Shown here: positions 38,060 through 49,267 of the stretch, one piece after another
How positions within the stretch are numbered: the stretch's first letter is position 1
Layout: each line of letters starts with the position of its first letter
Assembly: GCF_029872155.1 (NCBI RefSeq)
Contig: NZ_JARXLA010000002.1
Span: 1-64,000 of the forward strand
Direction: 5' to 3'
DNA from: Hyphomicrobium sp. D-2
Lineage (GTDB): Bacteria; Pseudomonadota; Alphaproteobacteria; Rhizobiales; Hyphomicrobiaceae
Length of the DNA: 64,000 nucleotides
The notes under the pieces: model-generated
Told to the model about the DNA's origin: nothing
Database searches by the model: none
The model's input: only the letters and a program-made list of their open reading frames with translations
Program-made: the position numbers and the translations under genes

Positions 38060-38539
38060 TTAGCGCTTCGAGAACTGGAAGCTGCGGCGGGCCTTTGCGC
38101 GGCCGTACTTCTTGCGTTCCACCACGCGGCTGTCGCGGGTAAGGAAGCCGCCCTTCTTCAGCACCGAACGCAGGTCCGGCTCGAAGTAGGTGAGGGCCTT
38201 GGAGATACCGTGACGGACGGCGCCGGCCTGACCGGACAGACCACCACCGTGAACGGTCACGTTGATGTCATACTGGGTGGCGCGGTTAGCGGCCGCCAGC
38301 GGCTGCTGAAGCAGCATCTGCAGCACCGGGCGCGCGAAGTATGCGGTGTAGTCCTTCGCGTTGACGGTGATGGTGCCACGACCCGGCTTGATCCAGACGC
38401 GGGCGACGGCGTTCTTGCGCTTGCCGGTGGCATAGGCGCGGCCGAGGCTGTCCAGCTTCTGCACATGGACGGGGGCTTCCGCAGCCACAACGCCCTTGAT
38501 TTCGCCGAGGTCTTCCAAAGACTTGGTTTCTTGTGCCAT
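38060..38539 (-). CDS. rpsI: 30S ribosomal protein S9
   Basis: A 159-aa ribosomal protein. The S9 core starts with [18 protein letters not shown] and ends with [17 protein letters not shown], the C-terminal tail that reaches the P-site tRNA. An N-terminal extension of about 30 residues is normal in Alphaproteobacteria. It follows rplM by five bases as the usual L13-S9 operon. Confidence 0.96.
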   Translation of the reverse strand: MAQETKSLEDLGEIKGVVAAEAPVHVQKLDSLGRAYATGKRKNAVARVWIKPGRGTITVNAKDYTAYFARPVLQMLLQQPLAAANRATQYDINVTVHGGGLSGQAGAVRHGISKALTYFEPDLRSVLKKGGFLTRDSRVVERKKYGRAKARRSFQFSKR

Positions 38540-38544
38540 TGTCC

Positions 38545-39006
38545 TTAGCCCCTCTTGTTCTTGCGGTTGAGGCCAGCCACGTCGAGCAGCTCCGGCTGCT
38601 GTGCCTCGTGGGGGTGCTCGTTACCCTTGTAGACCTTCAGGTTACGCATAAGCTGACGCTGCAGCGGACCGCGCTTCAGCATGCGCTCAACGGCCTTGAC
38701 GACAACGCGCTCCGGGAACCGGCCTTCGAGCAGGCGGCGCGGGGTGGTCTCCTTGATGCCGCCCGGATGACCGGTGTGGCGGTAGTAGACCTTGTCGGTG
38801 AGCTTGTTGCCGGAGAAAATCACCTTGTCCGCATTGATGACGACAATGTTGTCGCCGCAATCAACGTGCGGGGTGTAGATCGGCTTGTGCTTGCCCTTGA
38901 GACGGGTGGCGATGAGAGCGGCGAGACGACCGACGACGAGACCTTCAGCGTCGATCAGGATCCACTTCTTCTCCACCTCGGCGGGCTTGGCGACGAATGT
39001 CGTCAT
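38545..39006 (-). CDS. rplM: 50S ribosomal protein L13
   Basis: A 153-aa ribosomal protein with the L13 signatures [38 protein letters not shown] and [17 protein letters not shown]. The ATG at 39006 is chosen over an upstream in-frame ATG (39042) because it matches the family N-terminus and AGGAG lies nine bases before it. It heads the rplM-rpsI operon. The promoter is probably in the AT-rich segment 39100-39180. Confidence 0.96.
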   Translation of the reverse strand: MTTFVAKPAEVEKKWILIDAEGLVVGRLAALIATRLKGKHKPIYTPHVDCGDNIVVINADKVIFSGNKLTDKVYYRHTGHPGGIKETTPRRLLEGRFPERVVVKAVERMLKRGPLQRQLMRNLKVYKGNEHPHEAQQPELLDVAGLNRKNKRG

Positions 39007-39158
39007 AGTCGGAGGCTCCTGATAGGGGCGCCAGATGGGCAACAGATGTCATCTCAGCGGGCGCGAGTGGCGCCTTGAAACCAGATTGCCTGGAATCTGT
39101 CAATCGACAATGCGCGCAAAAATGAAAACACGAGCAAAAACAATGTATTGTGTAGTGT

Positions 39159-39172
39159 GGTATTATAATACC
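39159..39172. promoter_or_regulatory. Perfect 14-bp palindrome upstream of rplM
   Basis: GGTATTATAATACC lies in an AT-rich patch about 155 bases before rplM and 200 before the divergent exported-protein gene. It contains TATAAT on both strands, so it may be a -10 element or an operator. Confidence 0.45.
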
Positions 39173-39370
39173 GTTTTGATGTTTCGACCCATGCTGCCCG
39201 GTTCGCGCACATTTCTCCTGAGCTAATGCTCAAAATGAAACCCCAGACTTGGCAACAGGGTGCGAATCCTGCGGTCTGCGTATTAAATGCAACGGAAGCG
39301 CCGCATACTGTTGATTCGAGGGCCATCGATGGCCCAGCGGCTACATAATCCAGCGGAGGAACGGAACGCT

Positions 39371-39925
39371 ATGCGGCAGGCACTATCTGGTTCGATCTCA
39401 AAGCTATTGGCTCCCTGTCTGGCGGCGATGCTCGCTTTCGTGGCGTTTTCTTCGCCCGTTGTCGCAGAGGATCAGGACGCGGCGGACGAGCCGATCAAGC
39501 AGATGCGCCTCACCGAAGATCAGGTGAAGAATTTCATCGCCGCTCAGCCGGATCTGACCACCGTAACTTCCAAGCTGCAGGACGCCGACGACACCATCGA
39601 GCCCGAACTCCAGAACGAACTCGACGAGATGGCCCGCAAGCATGGCTTCTCCGACTTCGCGGAGCTGGATGACGTTGCGGCCAACATCTCGATCGTCATG
39701 GCGGGGCTGGATTCCAAAACCGGCGAATTCATCGAACCTGTCGACGCCCTGAAAAAGGAGCTCGAAGAGGTGAAAGCCGACACGTCGTTGACCGACGAAG
39801 ACAAGAAGCAGCTCGTCGATGAACTGAACGAGGCTATCAGCACGACGCCAAAGCTTCAGTTCATGGAGAACGTCGAGCTGGTGAAGCAGCACTGGGACGA
39901 GATTGAAAAGTCGCTGCAGGACTGA
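39371..39925 (+). CDS. Exported acidic helical protein, unrecognised
   Basis: A 184-aa protein. A signal peptide (hydrophobic LAAMLAFVAF, cleavage near VVAED) precedes an acidic, mostly helical mature part (LTEDQVKNFIAAQPDLTTVTSKLQ; VDALKKELEEVKADTSLTDEDKKQLVDEL). No catalytic motif is seen. The ATG at 39371 is chosen since GGAGG precedes it and the signal peptide follows; an earlier ATG (39329) is possible. It is probably periplasmic. It is divergent from rplM and followed by an enoyl-CoA hydratase gene 81 bases later. The function is unknown. Confidence 0.7.
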   Translation: MRQALSGSISKLLAPCLAAMLAFVAFSSPVVAEDQDAADEPIKQMRLTEDQVKNFIAAQPDLTTVTSKLQDADDTIEPELQNELDEMARKHGFSDFAELDDVAANISIVMAGLDSKTGEFIEPVDALKKELEEVKADTSLTDEDKKQLVDELNEAISTTPKLQFMENVELVKQHWDEIEKSLQD

Positions 39926-40006
39926 CAACCTGATCCGTCGCAACGCATCGTCGCCCGCATAATACGCAATGTGTATGCGTGGCGGCGAGCCGCAGGACCA
40001 AGAGCA

Positions 40007-40843
40007 ATGCAACACCAGCCCGAAGCCTCAACTGACAGCGCCGCGCACAGCGAGGTTTTGCTATTGCTTGAGCGTCCGGCACCACGGGTTGCGCTGCTCA
40101 CGCTCAACCGGCCGGCGGCGCGTAATGCGCTGTCGCTCGCCTTGCTTGAGGCGTTACAGTCGGCAGTCGAAGCACTGGGCCGCGACGATGATGTCAGCGC
40201 CATCGTGCTTGCGGCTGCCGGGCCGGTGTTTTCATCGGGTCACGATCTGAAGGAACTGACCGCCCATCGCGCCGACGCCGATGCAGGGCTTGTATTCTTC
40301 ACCGAGACGATGACGCGCTGCGCCGCCACCATGCAGGCCATTATCGCGTGTCCAAAGCCGGTCATCGCGGCGGTGTCGGGCACCGCCACAGCGGCGGGCT
40401 GCCAGCTTGTAGCAACGTGCGATCTGGCCGTCGCCGCTGAAAATGCGCACTTCGCAACACCGGGCGTCAACATCGGCCTGTTCTGTTCAACGCCGATGGT
40501 GGCGCTGTCGCGCAACGTATCCCGCAAGACCGCGATGGAAATGCTGCTGCTGGGCGAGATGATAACCGCTGAGCAGGCGGCAGCGCACGGGCTCGTCAAT
40601 CGCGTCGTGCCGCAAGGGCAGGCGCTGGAGCACGCGCTGGCGATGGCGGAGAAAATCGCGGCCAAATCGCCGCTCACAGTTTCCATCGGCAAGCGCGCGT
40701 TTTACGAGCAGGCGCAGATGCCGCTGGCCGAAGCCTATGCCTACACCGCAGATGTGATGGTGCGGAACATGCTGGCGCGCGACGCCGAGGAGGGGATCGG
40801 CGCGTTTCTCGGCAAGCGCAAACCGGAATGGAAAGGCTGCTAG
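40007..40843 (+). CDS. Enoyl-CoA hydratase/isomerase family protein
   Basis: A 278-aa crotonase-fold enzyme. The N-terminal block LTLNRPAARNALSLALLEAL, the CoA-binding/oxyanion block GPVFSSGHDLKEL and the second oxyanion block KPVIAAVSGTATAAGCQLVATCDLAVA are clear. The catalytic Glu positions of classical hydratases are not conserved in an obvious way: the region before ATPGVNIGLFCSTPMVAL resembles ECHDC3-type proteins, whose reaction is unclear. ATG 40007 follows AGAGCA. Probable role in fatty or branched-chain acyl-CoA metabolism; the exact substrate is unknown. Confidence 0.85.
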   Translation: MQHQPEASTDSAAHSEVLLLLERPAPRVALLTLNRPAARNALSLALLEALQSAVEALGRDDDVSAIVLAAAGPVFSSGHDLKELTAHRADADAGLVFFTETMTRCAATMQAIIACPKPVIAAVSGTATAAGCQLVATCDLAVAAENAHFATPGVNIGLFCSTPMVALSRNVSRKTAMEMLLLGEMITAEQAAAHGLVNRVVPQGQALEHALAMAEKIAAKSPLTVSIGKRAFYEQAQMPLAEAYAYTADVMVRNMLARDAEEGIGAFLGKRKPEWKGC

Positions 40844-40977
40844 GCCGGCTCAGCTTAAGCGCTGCCAGTAACACAATCCCTGCCAGCAATTTGACGCAAG
40901 TACATATTGCTATCTGCGCCACTCGTTAGCGGTTGCGGCCCGATAGTGCACCCTGCACAACAGCGGGTGGTTTTAAC

Positions 40978-42009
40978 ATGGGCATGGGTTTCTGGGGCGT
41001 TCGCTTCTGTTTGATCGGCGTCGCGCTGCCACTGACGGCTTCTCTCGCACTTGCCGACAAGATCCCGGTAACGACCGACAACTTCGTGCGCGCTGAATCC
41101 GATCGGTTCATGGGCGGCATCGTCAACAACGGCGCGTTCGGCAAGTGGGATCACACCCGCGAACCCAGCCCCATGGATAAGCAAACGGTCATCCGGCTCA
41201 ATCGCGACACGCTGTATTCGGCCCAGGTGCTCGATCTCGATGCCGGCCCGGTCACGATTACGCTGCCCGATACCGACGGCCGCTTCATCTCGCTGCAGAT
41301 CATCAGCGAAGATCACTACACGCCCCATGTCTATTATGAGCCCGGCGATCACACGATCACCAGGGAGGATGTCGGCACCCGTTACGCGCTGGCTGGTGTT
41401 CGCATTCTGGTCAACCCCGACAATGCGGACGATGTCGGCGCGGTCCACGCGCTGCAGGACAAGCTCGCCGTAAAGCAGGATGCCAGCGGCACGTTCGAGG
41501 TGCCGGACTGGGACGAAGCAAGTCAGGCGAAGGTGCGTGCGTCGTTGCTCACCCTTTCCGGCATGCTTCCCGATACACGCGGCATGTTTGGCGCGAAGGG
41601 TGCAGTCGATCCCGTTCGCCATCTTCTAGGGGCGGCGCATGCGTGGGGCGGAAACCCCGAGAAGGATGCGCTTTATCTCAACGTCGTGCCTGAAAAGAAC
41701 GACGGCGACACCGTCTACAGCATGACGGTCGGCGATGTTCCGGTTGATGGCTTCTGGTCGGTGACGGTGTACGACGCCGACGGATATTTCGAGCCCAATG
41801 CCAGCAATGCCTATTCGCTGAACAACATCACCGCGAAGAAGGGCGACGACGGCAAAGTCACCATCCAGTTCGGCGGCTGCACCGACGAAACCGTCAACTG
41901 CCTGCCGACGCCCAAGGGCTGGAACTACATGGTGCGGCTCTACCGTCCGTCGGCATCCGTTCTCGACGGCAGCTGGAAGTTTCCCGTCGCCGAAGAACGG
42001 CATTCATAG
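40978..42009 (+). CDS. DUF1254/DUF1214 domain protein, exported
   Basis: A 343-aa protein with a signal peptide (CLIGVALPLTASLALA). The body begins with a DUF1254-type block (TVIRLNRDTLYSAQVLDL, LPDTDGRFISLQIISEDHYT) and ends in the DUF1214 block GFWSVTVYDADGYFEPN, then WNYMVRLYRPSASVLDGSWKFP. The family is widespread and biochemically uncharacterised. A paralogue without a signal peptide follows 53 bases later, so the two form a compartment-split pair. ATG 40978. Confidence 0.8.
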   Translation: MGMGFWGVRFCLIGVALPLTASLALADKIPVTTDNFVRAESDRFMGGIVNNGAFGKWDHTREPSPMDKQTVIRLNRDTLYSAQVLDLDAGPVTITLPDTDGRFISLQIISEDHYTPHVYYEPGDHTITREDVGTRYALAGVRILVNPDNADDVGAVHALQDKLAVKQDASGTFEVPDWDEASQAKVRASLLTLSGMLPDTRGMFGAKGAVDPVRHLLGAAHAWGGNPEKDALYLNVVPEKNDGDTVYSMTVGDVPVDGFWSVTVYDADGYFEPNASNAYSLNNITAKKGDDGKVTIQFGGCTDETVNCLPTPKGWNYMVRLYRPSASVLDGSWKFPVAEERHS

Positions 42010-42062
42010 GTCCCGCACACAATTGCGCCAGGTACATAATTCGCCAAGCGTAGGAGTATCCC

Positions 42063-43409
42063 TTGAACGCTTCCCCCGCGCCCAAGACCAGTACTGTCCG
42101 CACCTCAACGCATGATGTCGCGCAAATCGCACACGATGCGTATCTGTATGCGTTCCCGATGGTGGAAAACTACCTGACGCTCTATCAATGGGTCTTCGAT
42201 ACGGGCGGCAGCCAGTACAAAGGTCCGCCAAACGCGGTGCATAACGAAGCGCGCGTGTTCACGCCGAACGACACCGGCATCGTGACGCCAAACTCCGACA
42301 CGCCCTATTCCTTCCTGTGCATGGACCTGCGCGCCGAGCCGCTGGTTGTCACGCTGCCGCCGATCGAGAACGAGCGCTATTACTCCATTCAGCTCATCGA
42401 CCTTTACACGCACAACGTCGATTATATTGGCACGCGGCGCGACGGAAATGCAGGCGGCAGTTTTCTGATCGCCGGGCCGGACTGGAACGGTGACGTTCCG
42501 GACGGAATCAAGCGCGTTGTCCGCATGCCGACGAGCATCGCATTTGCGCTCTATCGCACCCAACTGATTGACGACGACATCGCGGCGGTCAAACGCATTC
42601 AGGCGGGCTACAAAGCGGTGCCACTGTCGAAATATATTGGGTCAGCTGCGCCCGTTGCCGCGCCAGCAATCGACTGGCCGCCGATCAGTCGTGAGACGAT
42701 GCAGTCCGGCTTCTGGCGCTACGTCAATTTTCTGTTGCAGTTCGCCGTTCCGCTGCCATGGGAAGCCGCTGAGCGAGATCGCTTCGCGACGATCGGCATT
42801 GCAGCCGGTGCGCCGTGGCCACCGCCCGGAATGCCCGACGACTTGCTCCGCGTCATCGATGCCGCCGGCCACAAGGCACACGAAGAGATCAGCGACGCGC
42901 TTATGCAGGTGACATCTTCGACGGGGCTGTTCGGCACGCCGGATGAAATGCGTGGCAAGGAGCTGCAAGGGTGCATCGGAGCGATGGGCGGGCTTTTCGG
43001 CAACTCGGACGCCGAAGCGCTGTATCCAAGTTATCTGGTGGATGGCGAAGGCCGTCCGCTCGATACATCGAAGTACGATTATCGTCTTACATTTCCCGCG
43101 GATGGGCTGCCGCCAGTCGATGCATTCTGGTCGGTGACCATGTACGACGGCACAACGCGCTTTCTGGTTCACAATCCGCTGCGGCGCTACCTCATAAATT
43201 CGTCGATGCTGCCGGATCTGCAGAAGGACGATGCTGGCCGCATTGTCATTTACATGCAGAAGGACAGCCCCGGCAAAAAGCTCGAGGCCAACTGGCTTCC
43301 CGCTCCCGATGGCCCGATGGCGGCTGTGATGCGTCTTTATCTGCCGAAGCCATCGGTGCTGAACGGCACCTGGAAAGCGCCGCTGATCGAAACCATTCCA
43401 AGGCGATAG
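42063..43409 (+). CDS. DUF1254/DUF1214 domain protein, no signal peptide
   Basis: A 448-aa protein, longer than its upstream paralogue. DUF1254 occupies the first half (AYLYAFPMVENYLTLYQ, NDTGIVTPNSDTPYSFLCMDL), and DUF1214 the end (VDAFWSVTMYDGTTRFLVHNPLRRYLIN, MRLYLPKPSVLNGTWKAP). No signal peptide or membrane helix is seen, so a cytoplasmic location is likely. The start is a TTG at 42063 with AGGAG six bases before it. The pair probably arose by duplication and is likely one operon. Function unknown. Confidence 0.8.
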   Translation: MNASPAPKTSTVRTSTHDVAQIAHDAYLYAFPMVENYLTLYQWVFDTGGSQYKGPPNAVHNEARVFTPNDTGIVTPNSDTPYSFLCMDLRAEPLVVTLPPIENERYYSIQLIDLYTHNVDYIGTRRDGNAGGSFLIAGPDWNGDVPDGIKRVVRMPTSIAFALYRTQLIDDDIAAVKRIQAGYKAVPLSKYIGSAAPVAAPAIDWPPISRETMQSGFWRYVNFLLQFAVPLPWEAAERDRFATIGIAAGAPWPPPGMPDDLLRVIDAAGHKAHEEISDALMQVTSSTGLFGTPDEMRGKELQGCIGAMGGLFGNSDAEALYPSYLVDGEGRPLDTSKYDYRLTFPADGLPPVDAFWSVTMYDGTTRFLVHNPLRRYLINSSMLPDLQKDDAGRIVIYMQKDSPGKKLEANWLPAPDGPMAAVMRLYLPKPSVLNGTWKAPLIETIPRR

Positions 43410-43473
43410 CGCTCGCCGTGGCCGCAAGCTACATTCGCGGTCAAACCGCGCCGTCGCCATTGCAAGCCACCCC

Positions 43474-43929
43474 ATGCACCACGACCATTACAGCGACGAT
43501 TACATCGTCGACATTTTGCGCGCCGCGCGCGTAATTGCGGTGCTCGGCGCTTCGCCCAATCCCGCGCGGCCCAGCTATGGCGTGATGCAGTATCTCATCG
43601 GCAAGGGATACACCGTGCATCCCGTCAATCCCGGACACGCCGGCAGCACCATCCTTGGTCGCACCGTTTATGTGCGTCTGGCCGACGTTCCTGCCCCAGT
43701 CGACCTCGTCGACATTTTCCGCAATCAAAACGCGTTGCTCGATGCCACGCGGCAGGCCATCGCCGACAAGGATCGGCTTAGTCTCGGCACCGTCTGGATG
43801 CAGCTCGGCTTGAGCGATGTTCAGGCTGCTCAGGAGGCGGAAGCCGCCGGATTGCAGGTGGTGATGAACCGCTGTCCTAAGATCGAATACGCCCGGTTGG
43901 AGCAGGCCATCTCGCGCGATGAACCCTGA
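43474..43929 (+). CDS. CoA-binding domain protein (YccU-like)
   Basis: A 151-aa single-domain Rossmann protein of the CoA_binding_2 family. The glycine-rich loop is AVLGASPNPARPSYGVMQYL, followed by the strand YTVHPVNPGHAG and the late block TVWMQLGLSD then VMNRCPKIEYARL. Proteins of this family bind CoA; the physiological role is not known. It lies 64 bases behind the DUF1254 pair on the same strand. Confidence 0.85.
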   Translation: MHHDHYSDDYIVDILRAARVIAVLGASPNPARPSYGVMQYLIGKGYTVHPVNPGHAGSTILGRTVYVRLADVPAPVDLVDIFRNQNALLDATRQAIADKDRLSLGTVWMQLGLSDVQAAQEAEAAGLQVVMNRCPKIEYARLEQAISRDEP

Positions 43930-44124
43930 CAATCCCTGACAACGCTGATGCGAGCGCCGTAGCCGCTGATATTCCTGAGTAGGGCTGGGTTGGGTATTTT
44001 TGGCTACAGTTCGTGATCGGGGAGACTTCTCTCCCATTGCTCCCTGAAAGTTCCGTTCCCGTTCCCACTTGTCGCGCGCTGGCCGCTCCCTACTTAGGGA
44101 GGCGGCTTTAGGTGAGGAAACAGG

Positions 44125-44925
44125 ATGATCGACGCAACGCGTATTCTAGACCTTCTGGTCGGTGGACAGCAGGGCGGGAGCGTTGTCCCGCAGCAACCGG
44201 TTGGACAACCGGTGGCACAGCCGCAGAGCGGTGCCGGTGCCAACGATCTGGTGGAGCGTGCGCGCGGCATCCTGGGCAACGTCACGGGTGCCATTCCGGG
44301 CGGTTTCGGCGGCGGCGTTGCGGGTGGTGTCGCGGCTGGCGCGATCACGTCGCTGCTGCTCGGCTCCAAGGCCGGTCGAGAATTGGCCGGCGATGCGCTG
44401 AAGCTTGGCGCCGCTGCTGCGCTGGGTGGATTGGCCTATCGCGCCTACAACAATTATCGCGCAGGTCTGGCCGTTGGCGGGGCTGTGCCTGCAGGAGCGT
44501 CGGTGCCGCCGGTCGCTGCCGCGCCAGCCGTTCCCAGGGCTGCCATCAACGAACACGCATTGGTGCTGGTGCGGGCGATGATCGCAGCGGCCATGTCCGA
44601 TGGCGTGCTGGATGCAACCGAGCGGGAGGCTATCGTCGGCCGTCTGGCGGCGCTTGGCATTACCTCCGAGGAGCAGAGTTTTCTGGAGGCCGAAATCGCC
44701 CGTCCGTGGTCGCCCGCGCAATTTGCAGCTTCAACTCCGGTTCCGGAGCAGCGGGCCGAGATCTATCTCGCGTCGTCGCTGGCCATTGACGCCGACACCG
44801 ATGCAGAACGCGCGTACCTGAATTATCTGGCGGCCACGCTTGGCCTCGATGCGCAGCTTGTGGCGCACCTTGAAGAAGCGGTGCGGCAGGCAAAGGCCGG
44901 CGCGGTGCCCACTCTCACGGTCTGA
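44125..44925 (+). CDS. DUF533 (YebE-like) tellurite-resistance TerB-related protein
   Basis: A 266-aa protein. A Gln/Pro/Gly-rich N-terminus is followed by glycine-rich hydrophobic segments (about 50-110, GGFGGGVAGGVAAGAITSLLLGS and LGAAAALGGLAYRAYNNYRAG), which may sit in the membrane. The C-terminal half is the all-helical DUF533/TerB-like domain (LVRAMIAAAMSDGVLDATEREAIVGRL; SSLAIDADTDAERAYLNYLA). The acidic residues match the TerB metal-binding pattern. Role unknown. A terminator follows directly. Confidence 0.82.
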   Translation: MIDATRILDLLVGGQQGGSVVPQQPVGQPVAQPQSGAGANDLVERARGILGNVTGAIPGGFGGGVAGGVAAGAITSLLLGSKAGRELAGDALKLGAAAALGGLAYRAYNNYRAGLAVGGAVPAGASVPPVAAAPAVPRAAINEHALVLVRAMIAAAMSDGVLDATEREAIVGRLAALGITSEEQSFLEAEIARPWSPAQFAASTPVPEQRAEIYLASSLAIDADTDAERAYLNYLAATLGLDAQLVAHLEEAVRQAKAGAVPTLTV

Positions 44926-44975
44926 ACACCGGTTTTCGCGTCGGTGCGATAACCGTATCAAACCCGTATCTATAC

Positions 44976-45010
44976 AACGCCGCCATGTCTCGGGATGTGG
45001 CGGCGTTTTC
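44976..45010 (+). terminator. Rho-independent terminator of the DUF533 gene
   Basis: AACGCCGCCA (44976-44985) pairs with TGGCGGCGTT (44998-45007), followed by TT. It ends about 100 bases before parC. Confidence 0.85.
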
Positions 45011-45111
45011 GCCGCTTTAGGCCGCGCGTATCTGCGGCTGAATGTGCGGCAAGGTCGTGCATAGCCAACCTTGCCCTTGCCGCCGGGCGCGCCGCGCGCT
45101 AGCCCATCGCC

Positions 45112-47367
<2,256 letters not shown>

Positions 47368-47406
47368 TTAGCGCATTCCGCAATCACCGGCGGCCGGCTC
47401 CGTTAT

Positions 47407-47449
47407 GCGCTCGGCGGCCGGCGCCCCGGAGGGGTGTCGCCGAGTGCCA
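47407..47449 (+). repeat. REP-like hairpin repeat, copy 2
   Basis: GCGCTCGGCGGCCGGC then a diverged loop, then TGTCGCCGAGTGCCA, followed by TAAAAG. A partial copy (GGCGGCCGGCTCCG) precedes it at 47389. Confidence 0.75.
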
Positions 47450-47522
47450 TAAAAGCTGGCGTGGATCGCGACCTGCGTCAGGAGTATGTAGAGGGGAGAC
47501 GCGAGGCAGCGCGCACCAATCA

Positions 47523-47561
47523 GCGCTGGCGGCCGGCTCTCCGAAGGAGAGTCGCCAGCGC
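47523..47561 (+). repeat. REP-like hairpin repeat, copy 3
   Basis: GCGCTGGCGGCCGGCTCTCC pairs with GGAGAGTCGCCAGCGC. Compensating changes (CTGGCG/CGCCAG instead of CTCGGCG/CGCCGAG) keep the stem, which points to conservation of the fold. Confidence 0.75.
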
Positions 47562-47569
47562 GAAATCAC

Positions 47570-47612
47570 GCGCTCGGCGGCCAGCTCCGCGTAGCGGAGT
47601 CGCCGAGCGCCA
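47570..47612 (+). repeat. REP-like hairpin repeat, copy 4
   Basis: GCGCTCGGCGGCCAGCTCCG pairs with CGGAGTCGCCGAGCGC, followed by CATCAAAAG. It is nearly identical to copy 1, more than 11 kb away. Confidence 0.8.
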
Positions 47613-47748
47613 TCAAAAGTGTTGCGGGCGCCTTGCTGTTTAAACAGCCGTGCGGTGGCGCCCGTTTACTTGCATCCAAGTTGCCCGCCATGGAGCACTG
47701 CATGTGGCCCGATCCTGACCTAATTCGATTGGATCGAGCCTTGGCAGA

Positions 47749-48036
47749 TCAGGCTACGCGCGACTTCAGATAGCCAATCACCAGCGCCGTCAGGCCGCCG
47801 GAAACGCCGCCGGTTGCAAACGCGGAAATGATGGAGCCGATATCCATGCCCGAGGCGGCTGCGGTCCCGCCAAGTCCGAGCACCGAGTTGAGGATCTGAC
47901 CGCCCACGCCGCCGCCCAATGCACCGGCAATCGTGTTGCCGAGCGTGCCCAGTCCGGTGTCCTTGGAAACGGCGCCGGCGGCATTGCCACCAACCGCGCC
48001 GCTGATGGCCTGAATCAGAAGCTGCGAGATATCCAT
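47749..48036 (-). CDS. Small glycine-rich membrane protein, unrecognised
   Basis: A 95-aa protein. It is dominated by glycine- and alanine-rich stretches (LLIQAISGAVGGNAAGAVSK; NTIAGALGGGVGGQILNSVLG; IISAFATGGVSGGLTALVIGYLK), like small holin-like or glycine-zipper proteins. The ATG at 48036 (MDISQLL) has GAGGG eight bases before it; longer in-frame extension upstream has no support. It is probably inserted in the inner membrane. Function unknown; it stands alone after the REP-like cluster. Confidence 0.6.
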   Translation of the reverse strand: MDISQLLIQAISGAVGGNAAGAVSKDTGLGTLGNTIAGALGGGVGGQILNSVLGLGGTAAASGMDIGSIISAFATGGVSGGLTALVIGYLKSRVA

Positions 48037-48471
48037 GCAGTTGCCCTCGGCGCCTCGCTGATGGAAAGCCGTGAACCCGGAGCCGCGGCGCCCGACAACA
48101 CCGGATTGCTTGAGTTTAGCATATCTCGATCCCGCTTTGCTTAAACAGCGAGCAATAAAGCGAGACTGTTGGATTTGTCCGAATTGCACAGCTTTCTGCC
48201 GGGAAATGCCATGCGCTCCACACTCTCCGCGCATTGATGCATCGGGGCGTCGGGTGATTTGTGACGGCGATTCGTGACACTGCGGATGAGGGATTCGCGG
48301 GCTGTTAGGTGCGCCGCCATCGTCTGGCGCTGGGGCGTCCAGGCCACGGCCGCACAATCATTGCGCATCGGCGGATGCAAACTGTTGCAGCCACGCCGGT
48401 CTGCTCCGATCCTGCTTGGAATGGTTCGCATGCATCTTGCTGCGCAACCAGCGGCCCGCTAGGAGTGTCCC
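48037..48471. other. Intergenic region with no recognised gene
   Basis: 435 bases between two divergent genes. Nothing beyond expected promoter space is seen. Confidence 0.4.
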
Positions 48472-49170
48472 ATGCACGGCACGGGGACTATTCGCATTTT
48501 AGCAGCTCTGCTCGTTGCGCTGGTCGCGTTTGCCGGCGGTACATCCGCGCGCGCGCAGTCGGCCGCGTCGAACTGGGGCACCGCGGATGTGCAGGCCGAG
48601 GCCGATCTGCCCGTCCCTTCCGCCCCGACCGTCAAAGCCCCTGCATCCTCGAAGCTTCCCTCAGCCTCGCCTGCACCGGCGCCGAAAGGCTGGGCGCCGC
48701 TGGATCTGGGCAAATCATCTGCCTCGCCCGATGCCGGAAGCAAGAACGGTGCACAGCCACCGGCGCCACAGGACAACGCGCCCGCGCCTGTTGCGGGCGC
48801 TTGCCAGAAAACGGATTTCGAAGCCGTTGTTGACGACGCCGCCGGCGCGTTGCGCGATCTCAACATGCAGAACAAGCCGCTGTTTCAGGAGCGTTTGCGG
48901 CAGTTGAAAGACAAGCGTGGCTGGAGCCATGACGAGTTTCTGGCCGCCGCCGCGCCGTTCGTTCGCGATGAGAAAATCGCCGTCTATGATCGGGATTCGG
49001 AACGGCTGCTGACCGATATTTCAACAATGGGTCAGGAAGGGGCTGAGGCCGCGACGCCCGATTGCGCCCTGCTGGCGGATCTCAAGTCGCGGATGCAGCA
49101 GCTCGTCGATACGCAGAGTGCGAAGTGGGGCTACATGTTCCAGAAACTGGACGCCGCACTCAAGCAATAG
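48472..49170 (+). CDS. Exported protein with Pro/Ala-rich linker, unrecognised
   Basis: A 232-aa protein. A signal peptide (ILAALLVALVAFAGGTSARAQ) is followed by a low-complexity Ala/Pro/Lys/Ser region (about 45-105) with the character of a periplasm-spanning linker. A compact helical C-terminal domain (about 110-232) contains one Cys near its start (ACQKTDFEAVVDD) and another in DCALLADL, perhaps a disulfide. ATG 48472 is preceded by AGGAG. No family recognised and no clear operon. Confidence 0.65.
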   Translation: MHGTGTIRILAALLVALVAFAGGTSARAQSAASNWGTADVQAEADLPVPSAPTVKAPASSKLPSASPAPAPKGWAPLDLGKSSASPDAGSKNGAQPPAPQDNAPAPVAGACQKTDFEAVVDDAAGALRDLNMQNKPLFQERLRQLKDKRGWSHDEFLAAAAPFVRDEKIAVYDRDSERLLTDISTMGQEGAEAATPDCALLADLKSRMQQLVDTQSAKWGYMFQKLDAALKQ

Positions 49171-49267
49171 CACTTCGAAGTAACGCTGGGGCCGACCAAG
49201 CCCCCGGCGACAAGATCCCGAACGCGTCTCAGTAACAGGCGCGGCCGTCACGCGTGCGCAAGCGTGA

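Noticed and set aside
39243-39276. tRNA T-arm-like sequence GGGTGCGAATCCTGCGG
   Set aside because: No D arm, anticodon arm or acceptor stem could be fitted around it.
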